Part shown: piece after piece, positions 11,958-23,559 of the stretch
How the letters are laid out: each line of letters starts with the position of its first letter
Position numbering within the stretch: position 1 is the first letter of the stretch
Origin: Trichodelitschia bisporula
Lineage: Eukaryota > Ascomycota > Dothideomycetes > Phaeotrichales > Phaeotrichaceae
Length of the DNA stretch: 64,000 nucleotides
Direction of reading: 5' to 3'
Assembly: GCA_010356995.1 (NCBI GenBank)
Contig: ML996699.1
Span: 713,697 to 777,696 of the forward strand
Made by a program: the position numbers and the translations under genes
Notes under the pieces: model-generated
What the model was told of the DNA's origin: nothing
Databases searched by the model: none
The model's input: only the letters and a program-made list of their open reading frames with translations

Positions 11958-14900
11958 CTACCTGCGCCCATAAACCGGATGCTCCTCCCTCCTCGCCTTC
12001 TCCGGCTTGCGCTGCTTCCCGCTAGACGACTGACTCTCCGACCGCGGCGGCGCCGATTTACTCGGATTCAGCACGCTGACTATCTCGTGATTGAAGCTGT
12101 CGTCATCCGCATCGCCGCGATAATCGCGCTTGAACAAGTTCATCATGTCCTTCATGCTCAGCTTACCCATCGCCTTCCCGCCCTCGATAGCGGCGGCGGC
12201 GATCTTGCGCTTCGATTCCTGGAGATCGATGATGCGGTCTTCGACTGTGTCGGCGATGGTCAGGCGGTAAATCACCACGTCGCGCGTTTGGTTGAGGCGG
12301 TGGACGCGGTCGATGGCTTGTTCCTCCACGAACTAGATGGTTGTTAGATAGAGGTCGAGAATGGGAGGGGGAGGGGGAGGGGGGCAACTTACGGGGTTCC
12401 AGAACGGCTCGAGGATGACGACGCGCGAGGCAGCGGTCAAGTTCAGGCCCAGACTGCCACACTTGAGCGAGCAGAGCAGGACGCGCGTTTTCTTATTGTT
12501 GCGCAGCCGCTCAAGGCTGGCTTCGCGGTCATCGTTCTTCATGCTACCGTCGTAGCGCGTGAACACGTAGCCTTCGGCAATGAGGTAGGGTTCGATGATG
12601 TTGAGCATGGTAGTGAATTGGGAGAAGACGATGACTTTGTGGTCGGGCGTATCCTTCTTGAGGATGTCGAGGAGGTAGCGGATTTTGGTTGAGGGCGCGG
12701 ACATGCGCTGCAGGCCTTTGAGGCCGTTGCGGATGTCGCTGTCGTCCTCTGACTCGTCCTCTTCATCATCGTCATCGTCTTCATCATCCTCATCGTCGTC
12801 CTCGTCGTCCTCGTCGTCGTCGTCCTCATCGTCCTCGTCACCATGTTCTTCCTCGGCGCCATCGTCTTCTTCGCCCGAGCCGACCTTCTTGAGACTCTTA
12901 GCCTTTAGAGGCCGAGATCGATCTTGCTCATCATCATCATTTTCCGGGTCCGAGGTGATCCACTCTCCACCGCCCTCGGCATTTTCATCATCAGTGTCAC
13001 CGGCAACGCCCAAGTCAGACACGTTCCGCTTGTCCTCGGCAACAATCCACTCGCCCTCGTCCTCTTCGTCGCTGTCGTCAATGACACGACGGTTACGAGA
13101 GGCCAGCGGGCGAGCAACAGCCTTCTCAGCCTTAGCCTCCTTCTTCTTCTTCTTCTTCTTCTTCTTCTTCTTTTTCTCGGAGCTGAGAGACTGTCTCCGT
13201 TGGTTCCGGATATCCTCCTCGCACTCCTGACAGCGAATGGCCCCGGAATCGGCTTCCTCTGGAGAGAGAGTAATCTGGCAGACATCGCACAGCTTGGACT
13301 TGATGTCCAAGCCCGTCATCTGCGCGACAATATCGTCCAGATCATCTTCGGGCCCTCTGGCCTTCTTCTTCGAGTCCGCAGTTTGGCCAGTCGTCAGTGC
13401 TTCCTTATCTGCCTTGACGTCGCCTCCAACCAGCTCGGGATGGTTACACGCCTGGCGAAGCCGCAGCAGCAGTACCAAAGCCTGGATATACCCGGTCCTC
13501 TGACCGCTCATGAGGTCCTCGAGCCGCGACTCCGCGCGGTCCGCAAGGCGATCGTAGAAGCGGCGCTCGTAGTCGCTAAAGTCGGCCTTGATCGTCTCAA
13601 CCTTGCGCTCGACGATCTTGAAGCCCGTCGACGCCTCGCCTTCCTTAGCCTTGCCGCCATGGGTCAGCGCGCCCTCCTGCTTGAGCACATCCTTGGTACG
13701 GCGCTTCATGCAGCCGCGGAGAAACAGCTGCAAGCGGCGCATAGCAAGCCCACCACGACCATTCTTCATCGGGCCCATGATCTGCTCCTTCCACGAGCTG
13801 AGCTCTTTGTAGGGCGCGATGCGCAGGAAGCGAATCAAGCTCTGCAATTCGTCGAGGTTGTTCTGCATCGGTGTGCCGGTGAGGCACCAGCGGTAGTGGC
13901 TGCGCAGGGCGTAGCATGCCTGCGTCGACTTTGCGTTGCGGTTCTTGATGCTGTGGGCTTCATCGAGGATCACGCGGTACCAGTGCACGCCGAAGCAGCC
14001 GGTTTGCAGGCCGATGGCTGATTCGGAGCTGGTGCTGTGCTCGGAGGCTAGGATCTGGTATGTCGTGATGACGACGTCGTATTTCTTGAGTGCGTCAAAG
14101 CTCTTGGTGCGGGAGGGCCCGTGATGCACGAGGACGCGGAGGCTGTAGTCGCTGGTGACTTTGTCCTTGATTTCCGCTTCCCACTGCTTGATGAGCGCCA
14201 ATGGGGCGACAACTAGAGTGCCCTTGCCGCACACCGAGGGGATCTTGTGCTTCTTCCGCTCCTCCTCCTCAGTAGGGTAGGGATTCGTCAGTATGAGCGC
14301 AACAGACTGTATGGTTTTGCCGAGACCCATCTATGCATGTCAGCCGCGTTCGCCTGCCGTTATGCTTGTAGCAAACCGGTACTGAGTAAACTTACGTCGT
14401 CGGCCAGAATTCCGCCTTTGGCGAGAACCTTGTTCTTCTTCTTCTTGCCCACTTCCTTGTCGATCATCCAGGCGACACCTTCAACCTGGTGAGGCAGAAG
14501 CTTGACTTTTAGGCCCTCAACCGAGCCGTCTTCAACATATTCTTCTTCTTCCTCAGCTTGTGGTTTTTCTTTAACCTCCAGGGTTGCCAGCTTATCCGCC
14601 AGACTCTTGCCCTGCAAGTTGGGCTTGGGAGGCCTAAGTTTCCGTTTCGGCAGACGCGGCTGCTCGCCGTCTTCGTCGAAGGCACCCTCCAGGAGCCCCT
14701 TGATGTTCTCCAACGCTCGTGAGCCATCGACATACTGGTATGGGTCGGCGGCACCGAAGCCTTCGTCCGCGAGTACTTGATCCGGGTTGAAATCGTCATC
14801 GTTGTCCTCTCCGGTCAGATCGACGGGGTTTGTCGGCGGGGCCGGACGCGGAACGTAGCCATTAACTGTCGTAAAACCGCTCGGCCGAGCCGAAAACACT

Positions 14901-15199
14901 GGCTGTGCAGGAGGCAGCACCGTCTTGGGTGGCGTGTCCTCGGGAATGAAAATCGGAACGGCACCCGGAGGCAGAGGGTTCGAAGCTATCCGCTGCGGCT
15001 CACGGTGGTGTTCTGGACGGGATCTTCCTTTCTCCGGAATATTGAAGATGTTGTAGTGCTTTTGGAGGGGATTCCGCATCGGGCTGGGTTTCCCAAACTG
15101 AGGCGCGCCATCGCTAGGCTTCTTTGTCACGTCGGAATTGAAAGAAACAAAGCCAGACTGAAAGGGTTTGCCGCCGGGCGGATCTCGCTCGTTAACCAT
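11958..15199 (-). CDS. SNF2-family DNA-dependent ATPase/helicase, Rad5/Ris1-like
   Basis: Nuclear chromatin-remodelling or repair ATPase of 1038 residues. Exons: 15199-14396, 14330-12393 and 12332-11958. Both introns are GTAAGT...TAG and all joins are in frame. The N-terminal 230 residues are disordered. They are followed by KLLPHQVEGVAWM, the Walker A motif DDMGLGKT split exactly by intron 1, Walker B DEAH, motif III LTGTP, and the second lobe with VIVFSQFTTML, GLNLTAASRVVILEPFWNP and motif VI DRVHRLNQTRDV. Between the lobes is a small CxxC...CxxC pair (CDVC and CQEC), less than the RING finger of true Rad5. It is followed by a run of about a dozen Lys and a long Asp/Glu tract (12740-12850), both low complexity. 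It diverges from the gene at 15454 across a 254-bp shared promoter. S. pombe Rrp1-like is the closest type I can suggest. Confidence 0.95.
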
Positions 15200-15453
15200 G
15201 ATTTTGCGTTGCTAGAAAGCAATGTGGCGAACGGAAAAGCGTGAATAAATGCGAGAACGCGATCAGTAGAAGTGCTGTTCTATTGATGTGTTGTCGTCGT
15301 CTCGGCGGCGTAGGCGGCAGTATCCCCCACCTATCGATTGTTGCGTAGGCGACCAATAACGCCAACCACGTGACACCGCGACCTCCCTGAGCAGCCTTCC
15401 TCCACACAGGCCCGGGCTTCTCACCAACCCGAGAAACCTCGACCACCGCAACC
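15200..15453. promoter_or_regulatory. shared divergent promoter
   Basis: The 254 bp between the start codons of the SNF2 ATPase (minus) and the C3HC-finger protein (plus) must hold both promoters. No obvious TATA box is seen, as is usual for housekeeping genes. Confidence 0.6.
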
Positions 15454-16855
15454 ATGTCCGTGCCACTCAACGTCACGAAGCGCAAGTTCTACAAACTCCT
15501 CGATAACCTCAGCTCCTCGAAGCTTCCCACCGAAGACTCTCTCAAAGAACCCCCTTCAAAGCGCTCTCGCGTCAGCGGCGCCTCCTCGCGCCAGTTCGAC
15601 CGGCCTTCCAGCTCGGCCTCCGACCGGCCTGTCTCAATGCCTGCCGGCGACCGATGGACCGTCTTGCCTGTGGGCGACAGTCCGCTGAGGAGCCGGTCGT
15701 TCAGTGCGTCTAAGGATCCCGGTCGGCCGTTGCCTAACTTCGCTCCGTGGAGCCAGGACCAGTTCCTGGCGCGCCTCAAAACCTTTTCCGATGTCCGGAC
15801 CTGGACGCCCAAGCCTGCGGATATTGGCGAGGTCGAGTGGGCGAAGCGTGGCTGGGTTGTCGATAGCAAGGACAAGGTCGCCTGTAAAGGCGGATGTGAG
15901 AAGCGGGTTGCGTTGCAGCTGACGCCGCCCACTGACTCCGATGGTGAAGCCATTGAGGAGTCGTGGTGGGTGGGAGACGTGGAAGACGAGGTCATCGCTC
16001 ATTACAAGGCTTTGATTGTCGATGGCCACGAGGAAGACTGTTTGTGGAGAAAGAGCGGCTGCAAAGGTAGGCCCCTCTCTTTGACCCACGCACTTTTCTA
16101 ACCGATGCACAGAGGACATCTATCGCATCCGCATGAGCGAATCTGTTATCTGGCAACACGAACTTAAGAGCCGCATTTCGTCGCTGTTGACCATCAAAGA
16201 TGAACTTCCCGTGCATCTGGTCATGCCCAGCTCCGACCGTGTCAACTTCGACATCGACGACTTTGCAGCCACCCTCCCACCAGACATTACACAACCGGAA
16301 GAGAAGTCTCCCCTCCTCGAAGCGACTTCCAACACGGTGCCTACACCTAGTACCAGCAACGCCTCCCTGACACAACCGGTCAACAAAACTGCTCTCACGA
16401 TGGCAATGTGCGGTTGGTCTGGTCTGCAGGTTAGCGGTGTCAAGATGGTGCATTGCACTCGATGTTTCCAACGCGCGGGTCTGTGGCTCTACCGCAAGCC
16501 GGTGGCACAGGACACCGGGTCCGAACCTGAGGACGCGATGAAGTTTGACCCCGTAGAGCTACACCGCGAACACTGTCCCTGGAAGAACGTCGTCAACCAA
16601 AACTCTACCGGCATTTTGGAGGGCCTGTCAGGCTGGGAAGTGCAGGCGGAACTGGTGATTCGGAGCAGACATCGCACCGACATCATCCGCAAGGCTCGCG
16701 CTCAGGAGGCTGTGGACTCCCCGCCACCTCCTAAGAGCAGGGAGGAGATCCAGAAGGAGGACAAGGTGCGGGAGTCTAAGCTTGCCAAGCTGCGACGGGC
16801 TTTTACTGTGAAGAAGAAGCCGGACAAGGAGAAGCCGGATAATACTGATAAGTAG
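15454..16855 (+). CDS. C3HC zinc-finger protein, NIPA/Rsm1-like
   Basis: Nuclear protein of 451 residues of the ZC3HC1/NIPA-Rsm1 family, which in fission yeast is an mRNA-export factor and in animals a nuclear-basket protein. Exons are 15454-16066 and 16113-16855, with a 46-bp GTAGGC...CAG intron. The C3HC domain is visible: FAPWSQDQFLARLKTF, WAKRGWV, VACKGGC and HEEDCLWRKSGCK, that is C...C and H-x3-C in the expected order. The second half holds the Rsm1-like region with AMCGWSG, VHCTRCFQRAGLW and LHREHCPWKN, a second Cys/His set. The tail is basic and probably carries a nuclear localisation signal. It is a normal length with a good ATG context (CAACCATGTCC). Confidence 0.93.
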
Positions 16856-17959
16856 CTAGGGCCTTTCGTCATTCCGTCTTTCTATCGGTTCTCTCTAGCG
16901 TAGGTTGGCTGGAGTTATGGGTGTTCTAACAGCGGACTGATTGGAGTTATGTGTTCCCAACGGTAGTCCAGCCTGTAGAACTAGTCTACTGTGTGCTTTT
17001 AGTGATTACAAGGCACCTGTAGCGGAGTCTTGATGGCGTATAAGGAGAAATGAAGCTCCTTTCAGATGACATTGAGTTTGGCTTTCATGCACCGTTCACA
17101 CCCGGTTCTTTACATCTAGCGAAGGTAAACAGACCAATAGCTGTCTGCAGCGCTACCACGCCCGAACGTCGGGAGACTGCGGGTTTGCAAGTGCGGCGAT
17201 AGTGGGTTGAAAGGCGGGGGCGGGGTAGTCGCTTGGTTGCACCGAAGGGACCAGCGTGCGGGGAGCAGGAGGCTTTTCGTGCTCGAAGTGCGAGCCGTGA
17301 TTCGCATATGAAGCTAAGCGTCAAAAGTGGCATCAACTTGTCATATGTTGTGCATTGCAGGTGTTCGTCATGATGCACCCACCCATTTCAAGGTTTGGAG
17401 CCTATGTGTCTTCAATTCGCTTGATTGAGTCACCAGGTTCGTGTAGGCTCGGAATGGTCCCGTTGCGATAATATCGACAAGCCGAGCGGGAAAGGAAAAG
17501 GAATGCACCCAGAAAGGCCCCACGACCCCTCAAATCTGTGGAACATCCAGCATCATCGTCCTCAACCCTCTCCAACTGCAACCTCGCCCTCTATTTCATC
17601 ACCCTCAAGCTATTTGGGCCGCTGTCAACCAGCTTAAAAAGCCTCTCGCTCTCTGAATTGCTCCCAGCAGCAAAGCATCAGCACCTCCACCCATAACCCA
17701 AGTCCCCGTTATCGCCACCACTCGACCGCTGACTAAAATCACCTCCGGCTCCCACATCCATTACCGAACCTCGCGTCCATTTACCGGCTCATTTCCCCCA
17801 TACACGCTTCACTATCTACCTGTCCTTTTCGGTGTTCGCCTTCCGTGTCCTCTGTACACTTACCATCTCGCACCCCGACACGTCTCGATAAGCTTGGTCG
17901 CGGCGGTCATAACGAGGTTGCACGCTTGCTGGTGGCAAGTGTTCCGTTACTCAGGTTCC
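16856..17959. other. intergenic: terminator and long 5' region of the BTB gene
   Basis: No supported gene. From about 17500 the DNA is CT-rich with repeated CACC and CCATT tracts, consistent with a long leader for the gene starting at 17960. An open frame extends upstream of 17960 but contains no ATG. Confidence 0.55.
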
Positions 17960-20900
17960 ATGAGTGCGATACTCTGGAAATATTTCCTCGAGGATGATGT
18001 CGAATCCTTTGGGCACTTGCTGAAAACAGCACCCTACACTACACGCCAGGGCGCACAGAAGGGCCATGGCAGCTCCGCCGATGCGACGAGCTTTAGCACA
18101 TCTCCCACGCACACCAAGGGCAAGGGACGCGAGTCTGAAGCGCGCAACATACCGGCCGGTCTTACACTGACCCGCGCTGACGTCAACTACCGCGATGCCT
18201 TTGGGCGCACGCTCCTGCATCTCGCTGCCGCGTCGACGGCGGCCACGGCCTACGAATTCGCAGTGGCGCTGCTTGAGCACCCGCTCACGGATATCTTTCT
18301 CCAGGATGCGGAGAACGGTTGGACGGCACTACACCGTGCGCTGTACGCGGGCAATGTCGCCATTGCGCGCTGTATACTCGCCCGCGATGCGCAGGACTCG
18401 CCGGGATACGGGTCGGGGTCGACACAGCGCGCTGGCGGGTTGATCAAGGTCAAAGACCGAGAGGGAAATGGGCCGTTCGATGTGTACGAATTGACGCTCG
18501 AGGGACATCGCCACCAACATGATCGCCGGGAGCCGAGGTCATATGTTGTGGAAAGTTCCAAAGAGGAGAGGAGCGATGATGAGTACGACGTAGACGCCGC
18601 CAAACGATCCATGCTGAGGCCGAACACCAGGCTCTACGGCGACGAGCTTTTCACCTTCGGGAGCAACAAGAACCTCACCTTGGGGTTTGGTGACGAGGAT
18701 GACCGACAGTTTCCTGAACGCCTTCAGCTCAAAAGAGCAGAGAGTGCCTACGAGCATATGCAGGACCGAAACAGCCACAACAGGATTGACCCTGTCCTGG
18801 TCTTCAGTGTGCATATGGCCAAGTTACATACAGCCGTCCTAGTCCACGACAAAGGACCGAATTTGTACGTCTGTGGACACGGCCCCGGTGGCAGATTGGG
18901 GCTCGGTGATGAGCGGACACGCTTCCAGCTACAGCTCGTCGAGGGCGGCACGCTGGCTTCTAAATCAGTTAGGGCAGTTGCGCTTGGTCAGAACCACACG
19001 CTGGCCATTGATACGTCTGGCAGTGTTCATTCATGGGGGAGTAACGATTTCGCGCAGCTCGGGTACTCGCTCTCGAAGGGAACAGTTCAGACGCTTCCCC
19101 GGCAACTGTTCGGCCCCCTGAAGCGGGAGTACGTGATAGGGGTTGCGGCTTCTCGGATCCACTCCGTCATCTATACGGAATCTGCCTTGTTCACCTTTGG
19201 CAAGAACGAGGGCCAGCTTGGCTTGATGGATGCGGACGCCCGGTCGCTCGAGATCCAGGACACACCGCGGCGCGTCGCACCTTCGCTGCTCACCGCGGAC
19301 ATACGTTGTGTGACGGCGACGGACCGCGCGACATGTTGCGTTCTGCAAAACAAGGAGGTCTGGGTGTTTGCCAATTACGGTTATGCGAAGGTGCATTTTC
19401 CAGTGCCTGGACTTAACAACAAATTCCTCAGCTCTTACAAGCATCTGAAGTCCATACGTCCGGACATGGCTACAATACGTAAAGTTGTCTCGGAAGGCGA
19501 TACTATCTGCGCGTTGTCCGAGGCTGGTGACATATTCAGATTTGGCCTGACTAAGGCCGAGGGTACATCCAACTCAGGGGCCTCCACAACGAACCCTCGA
19601 ACGCTTCGGTCATCGCTGTCGAAGCCCCAGCGCATCTGGTCTATGAATAAAGGCCACATGGCGGCCCGAGACGTGGCTATGGATCAAAACGGTTGCATCA
19701 TTTTGGCTACCCAAGCCGGCAGCGTGTGGCACCAGCGCAAAAAAGCCCACGACTCCTCGACAGCTGATCGCAAGAACAAAGACTACAAGTATTCGCGCAT
19801 TCCAGGGTTGACGCGCATTTCCGCGATATGTGCGTCAGGCTTTGGGGCATACGCTGCTGTTCGCGAAGATTGCGAGAAGATGGACAAAATTTATTGGCAC
19901 AGGGGGAAGTATGATGACGATGGGGTTGAGTGCCATTACAACGACTGGTTTCTTGCACAGGACGGGGATGAATTCTTTCGATACGATCATCACTCTTTCT
20001 GGGTCGAAGATGTTCTGAAGTCAGATGACCCGGACAGCTGTCTTCGGTCAGCGATAGACGACATGCGGAAGCCAGACATACCCTTCGACGCGATCATGTA
20101 CTCTGTCGGCTCGAGCGTCAGGATTCCTTTTCATAAAGTTCTCCTTGCTATGCGCAGCCCCGTGGTGAGGAATATGATTCACCAACTGGAACTCAATGGC
20201 ATGGGCAGCATTTGCCACCGGGGTCGCCTTGAAATCAGCAAAGTCGACGGACTGCTCCATGTCGTCTTTACTGACGCCAAACGTTGTGATCCGCTCACGC
20301 TTGCGAACTTGGTGATGTTCCTGTGTGAATCGAGTGTTAGGCATATCTGGGGCCATTCCTATAAAGGCCTCTGGCATCATGAGCATTACCGTCGGACTCG
20401 CGCAGAACTCCTCGACTTTGCCAAACTGCTTGAGATTAGGCCACTAGAGCGTTGCATCAAGGGGGGAGAGGATGGGGGGATCGCCAAGGCGGACGACATT
20501 GTCGAAGCCTTAAGCGACTTCCCTGCCTTTGGCGCATCGGCAGACGTCGTTGTGCAGCTAGCCGATGGCGAGGCTTTGGTTCACTCCTTCATCGTCACCC
20601 GCAGGAGTCGCTTCTTCGAAAGCCTCATTTTGGGGAGTTCAGGCACTTGGTTTTCTGAGCGGCGTAGACCTCGCGATGACTTGGGCCGCCAGACGATCGA
20701 TCTCAGGCATATTTCGTGCAGGGCTTTCAAATATGCTCAGCGCCACATGTATGCGGGCTTGTACGAAGACACCTTCGACTGGTTCTTCGACGATGTGGTG
20801 GCCGACACGGCGGAGGAGTTCCTGGAAACAGTGTTAGATATTCTAGGTGCGGCAGATGAGCTCATGTTGGACGAGCTTTGCGGCGATTGCCAGCACGCCA

Positions 20901-22773
20901 TCGGTCATTATGGTATGTTTGTCATGTTCCCGCTTAACCTTTACTAACCGTCCCAGTGACGGTGCGTAACGTCTGCCAGCTCCTCGGCAAAGTCTCGCAA
21001 TTCTGCATGAAGGGTTTCCAGAGAAGCGCGCTGAAGTACATCTGCTTCAACCTCGAGGCAGTGCTACAGTACGGGCGCTTTGACGAACTGAGCGAAGACA
21101 TGCTCTTTGAGCTAACGAAGACATTACGCCATCTTCAGACTAAATGCCTACCGATCCGGGGACGGGAGCCCGACGTTTTGGCCGCGCTCCACGCTAGGCA
21201 CCCCGGCCTTCAGCGCCGCATAGATCGCGAATGGCGCGCGAAAATCGATTCCATGGTCCGGCAGGGTGCTCGCTCTGTCATCGATGGTAGCCGCTTCGCC
21301 ACGGTCAATCCTCCCCACCCGGTTGCCGACAGTCCCCGCCCAGCGGTCGACAAACGGCCAGCTGCCAATGATACAAACGCAAGGGACTATCCGTTGGTAC
21401 TGGACGAAGACTTACTGGCTAATAAAAAATCCAGGTACGGAGGAGGAAGCGGATTCGTCGCAACTAGCCCCGGAGAGGCGTTCCTAGGCAGGCCCGACTC
21501 CCCGCCCCGCCGACATGCCTCGCTGAGCGATAGCCCGTATGGTCCAGCACTCCGCGCCAGCTCGTCCGCTTGGGATGTGTTCCATGAAGCTCCGCCTCAA
21601 GCAGATACCGATGCCAGGCGCCTTACGCCCGTTATCCAGGATCCGTACATCACCCCGGAGTCTTCCCGCACCCCACGACTACCGCCTCACAATGTAGGCC
21701 CCTCTACCCCCGTTCCAACCCCATGGCAACAAGTCCGGAGCAAAAACAGTCCTCTCCCAGTTTCCGGCTTCTCTCCTGCCCGTCAACCCGCCAAGCCCAT
21801 CACATCCAAACTTCCACCTTCTCTCCCCATCTCAACCGACGGTCTCGCCTCCTCCCAGTCATACCCAGACCTACCAGTCCTCCCCAAACTCTCCCAAAAG
21901 GAACGCAAACGCCTCCAAGCCGAGCGCGCCAGCGCACCACAACCTAACCCCGACCCTTCTTCTTCCTCCTCCAAAAACCCCTGGCAACAAGTCCCAAAGA
22001 AAGCATCTAAGCTCACCGAGCTTTTCGCCCAGGCCGGCACCTCACCCCGCCCGCAGCTTACAATGCGCCAGACGGTGGCCAATCCCGCGGCGTCGGGTGC
22101 CAGCGTCAGCGGCGGGAAGGCTGCGGTGGTTGCAGTGAATAGGCCTGGCTCGTCGGGCGCGGGCATCAGTTCTTCCCGTGCCGTACCGCTTGCTACCTCT
22201 GTGGGCACGCCCCCGGCGAACGGCAAGGCACCCGCGATAGGACCGGCCCCGGTGCCATCTGCGCCGCGTGGCTCGAGCACGCCCGCGAAGGCGACGGGCG
22301 GCATCCGCTGCGGCGCGCCGGGGATGCCGTCTGCGGCCGGGGTGGCCTCGACGCCGATGTCGAGCTCTCACCCGTCCGCCTCGCACCCAGCCGCTTCGCA
22401 CCCATCCGCCTCCCACCCGCCCGCCGCTCACCTCTCTCCCGCGCCAATCCAATCCATCCGACATACGCCCAAGCCCGGCCCATCGACGACGCCGTTCTCG
22501 AGCTACCAGCTGAGCATGGCTGCCATCCTGACGTTGCAGCAGGACGAGAAGGACGCGGCGGCGGCCGCGAGGGAGAAGCGCGATTTGAGGGATATACAGG
22601 CGGAGCAGGAGTTCCAGGAGTGGTGGGATAAGGAAAGTGCGAGGGTTAGGAGGGAGGAGGAGGAGAGGGAGGGGGGTGGGAAGGGGAAGGTGGGGAAGAG
22701 GAGGGGGGGGAGGGGGAAGAGGAGGGTTGATGGTGCGGGTGGTCGGGAGGGGGCTGGGGTGGGGACTGTTTGA
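17960..22773 (+). CDS. IBtk-like ankyrin/RCC1/BTB-domain protein
   Basis: Large scaffold of 1589 residues with the architecture of animal IBtk and yeast Btb1: ankyrin repeats, an RCC1 propeller and two BTB domains. Such proteins are Cullin-3 ubiquitin-ligase adaptors. Exons are 17960-20912 and 20957-22773, with a 44-bp GTATGT...CAG intron. Ankyrins lie at about residues 74-165 (DAFGRTLLHLAA, NGWTALHRALYAG). RCC1 repeats lie at about 225-560 (ELFTFGSNKNLTLGFG, HSWGSNDFAQLG, LFTFGKNEGQLG). BTB1 is at about 705-800 (FDAIMYSV...VPFHK-type IPFHKVLLAMRSPV) and BTB2 at about 857-960 (ADVVVQLADGEALVHSF). The last 450 residues are Ser/Pro-rich and disordered, ending in a Glu/Arg helix (EQEFQEWWDKESARV) and a Gly/Lys/Arg tail. 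The ATG at 17960 is the first in frame. Confidence 0.93.
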
Positions 22774-23559
22774 GTATTGTAGTGTTCGTGGAATTGGGTC
22801 GGGATTGTGGGTGGCTTTCTGGGATGGTAGTTGGGGGATACATGTAAATGATAGTTTAGAGCGGATACTGAGATATCTGGTGCATGCTTTAGCTCATAGT
22901 AAGAGAAGAGCTAAGCTGCTTCTACCAGGAAAATGTCCAAGCCCGCAACATGGTGATTCCATGTGAGACCGTCTAGCACATAAGTCTGCACGCTCTGCAT
23001 GAAGAGAGAGAACAAAAAGTCTACACCATTTACGATCCGTAATGGCCGCTCCTCCCCCCCCGGCCCACCAGCCACAGTATCCCCCAAATCAGCCCACCTC
23101 AGCCTCGCCACCGCACCTGCAAGGCTGCGCTCGCAAGTTCCATCCGTACTCCTTCCCCCAACCGCCAGCCCAGCCATTCAGGATGCCCATCCCATCGGGC
23201 CGACGGGTCGATATCCGGATCGGGGCCCTCGGGATGTGCACCATCACCGGCTTTAAGGTTCCATTCCTGATGCTTATATACATGGCCATGATTAAGTTCC
23301 CCCATCCCCGTCCCTAACATCCCCAACGCTAACCTTACCGCTAAAAGGCAAATCATATACTCGTAACGTCGTACCCAGGGCGCCGATATACCTGGCCCCC
23401 GTCCCAGAAAACCCACGCGCTAAGAAAAATCCCCCTCGTGGCCGTCAGGCCCATGTTGCCATTCCCCTACCCTCCCTTCACATCTCACACCAAAGAAAAG
23501 GCTCTCGTCAAAGAACGCCCCCCCCCCCCCCTTTCCAACCTCTCCCCCCCCCCACCCCC
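22774..23559. other. intergenic between convergent genes
   Basis: This is the space between two convergent genes, so both 3' ends lie here. An ATG-initiated 91-residue frame at 23042-23317 is Pro-rich at its start and has no recognisable domain; I give it little weight. Long poly-C tracts occur at 23518-23565. Confidence 0.5.

Noticed and set aside
12685-13230. Plus-strand open frame of more than thirty consecutive Ser codons
   Set aside because: It is the antisense of the Asp/Glu and Lys tracts of the SNF2 gene.
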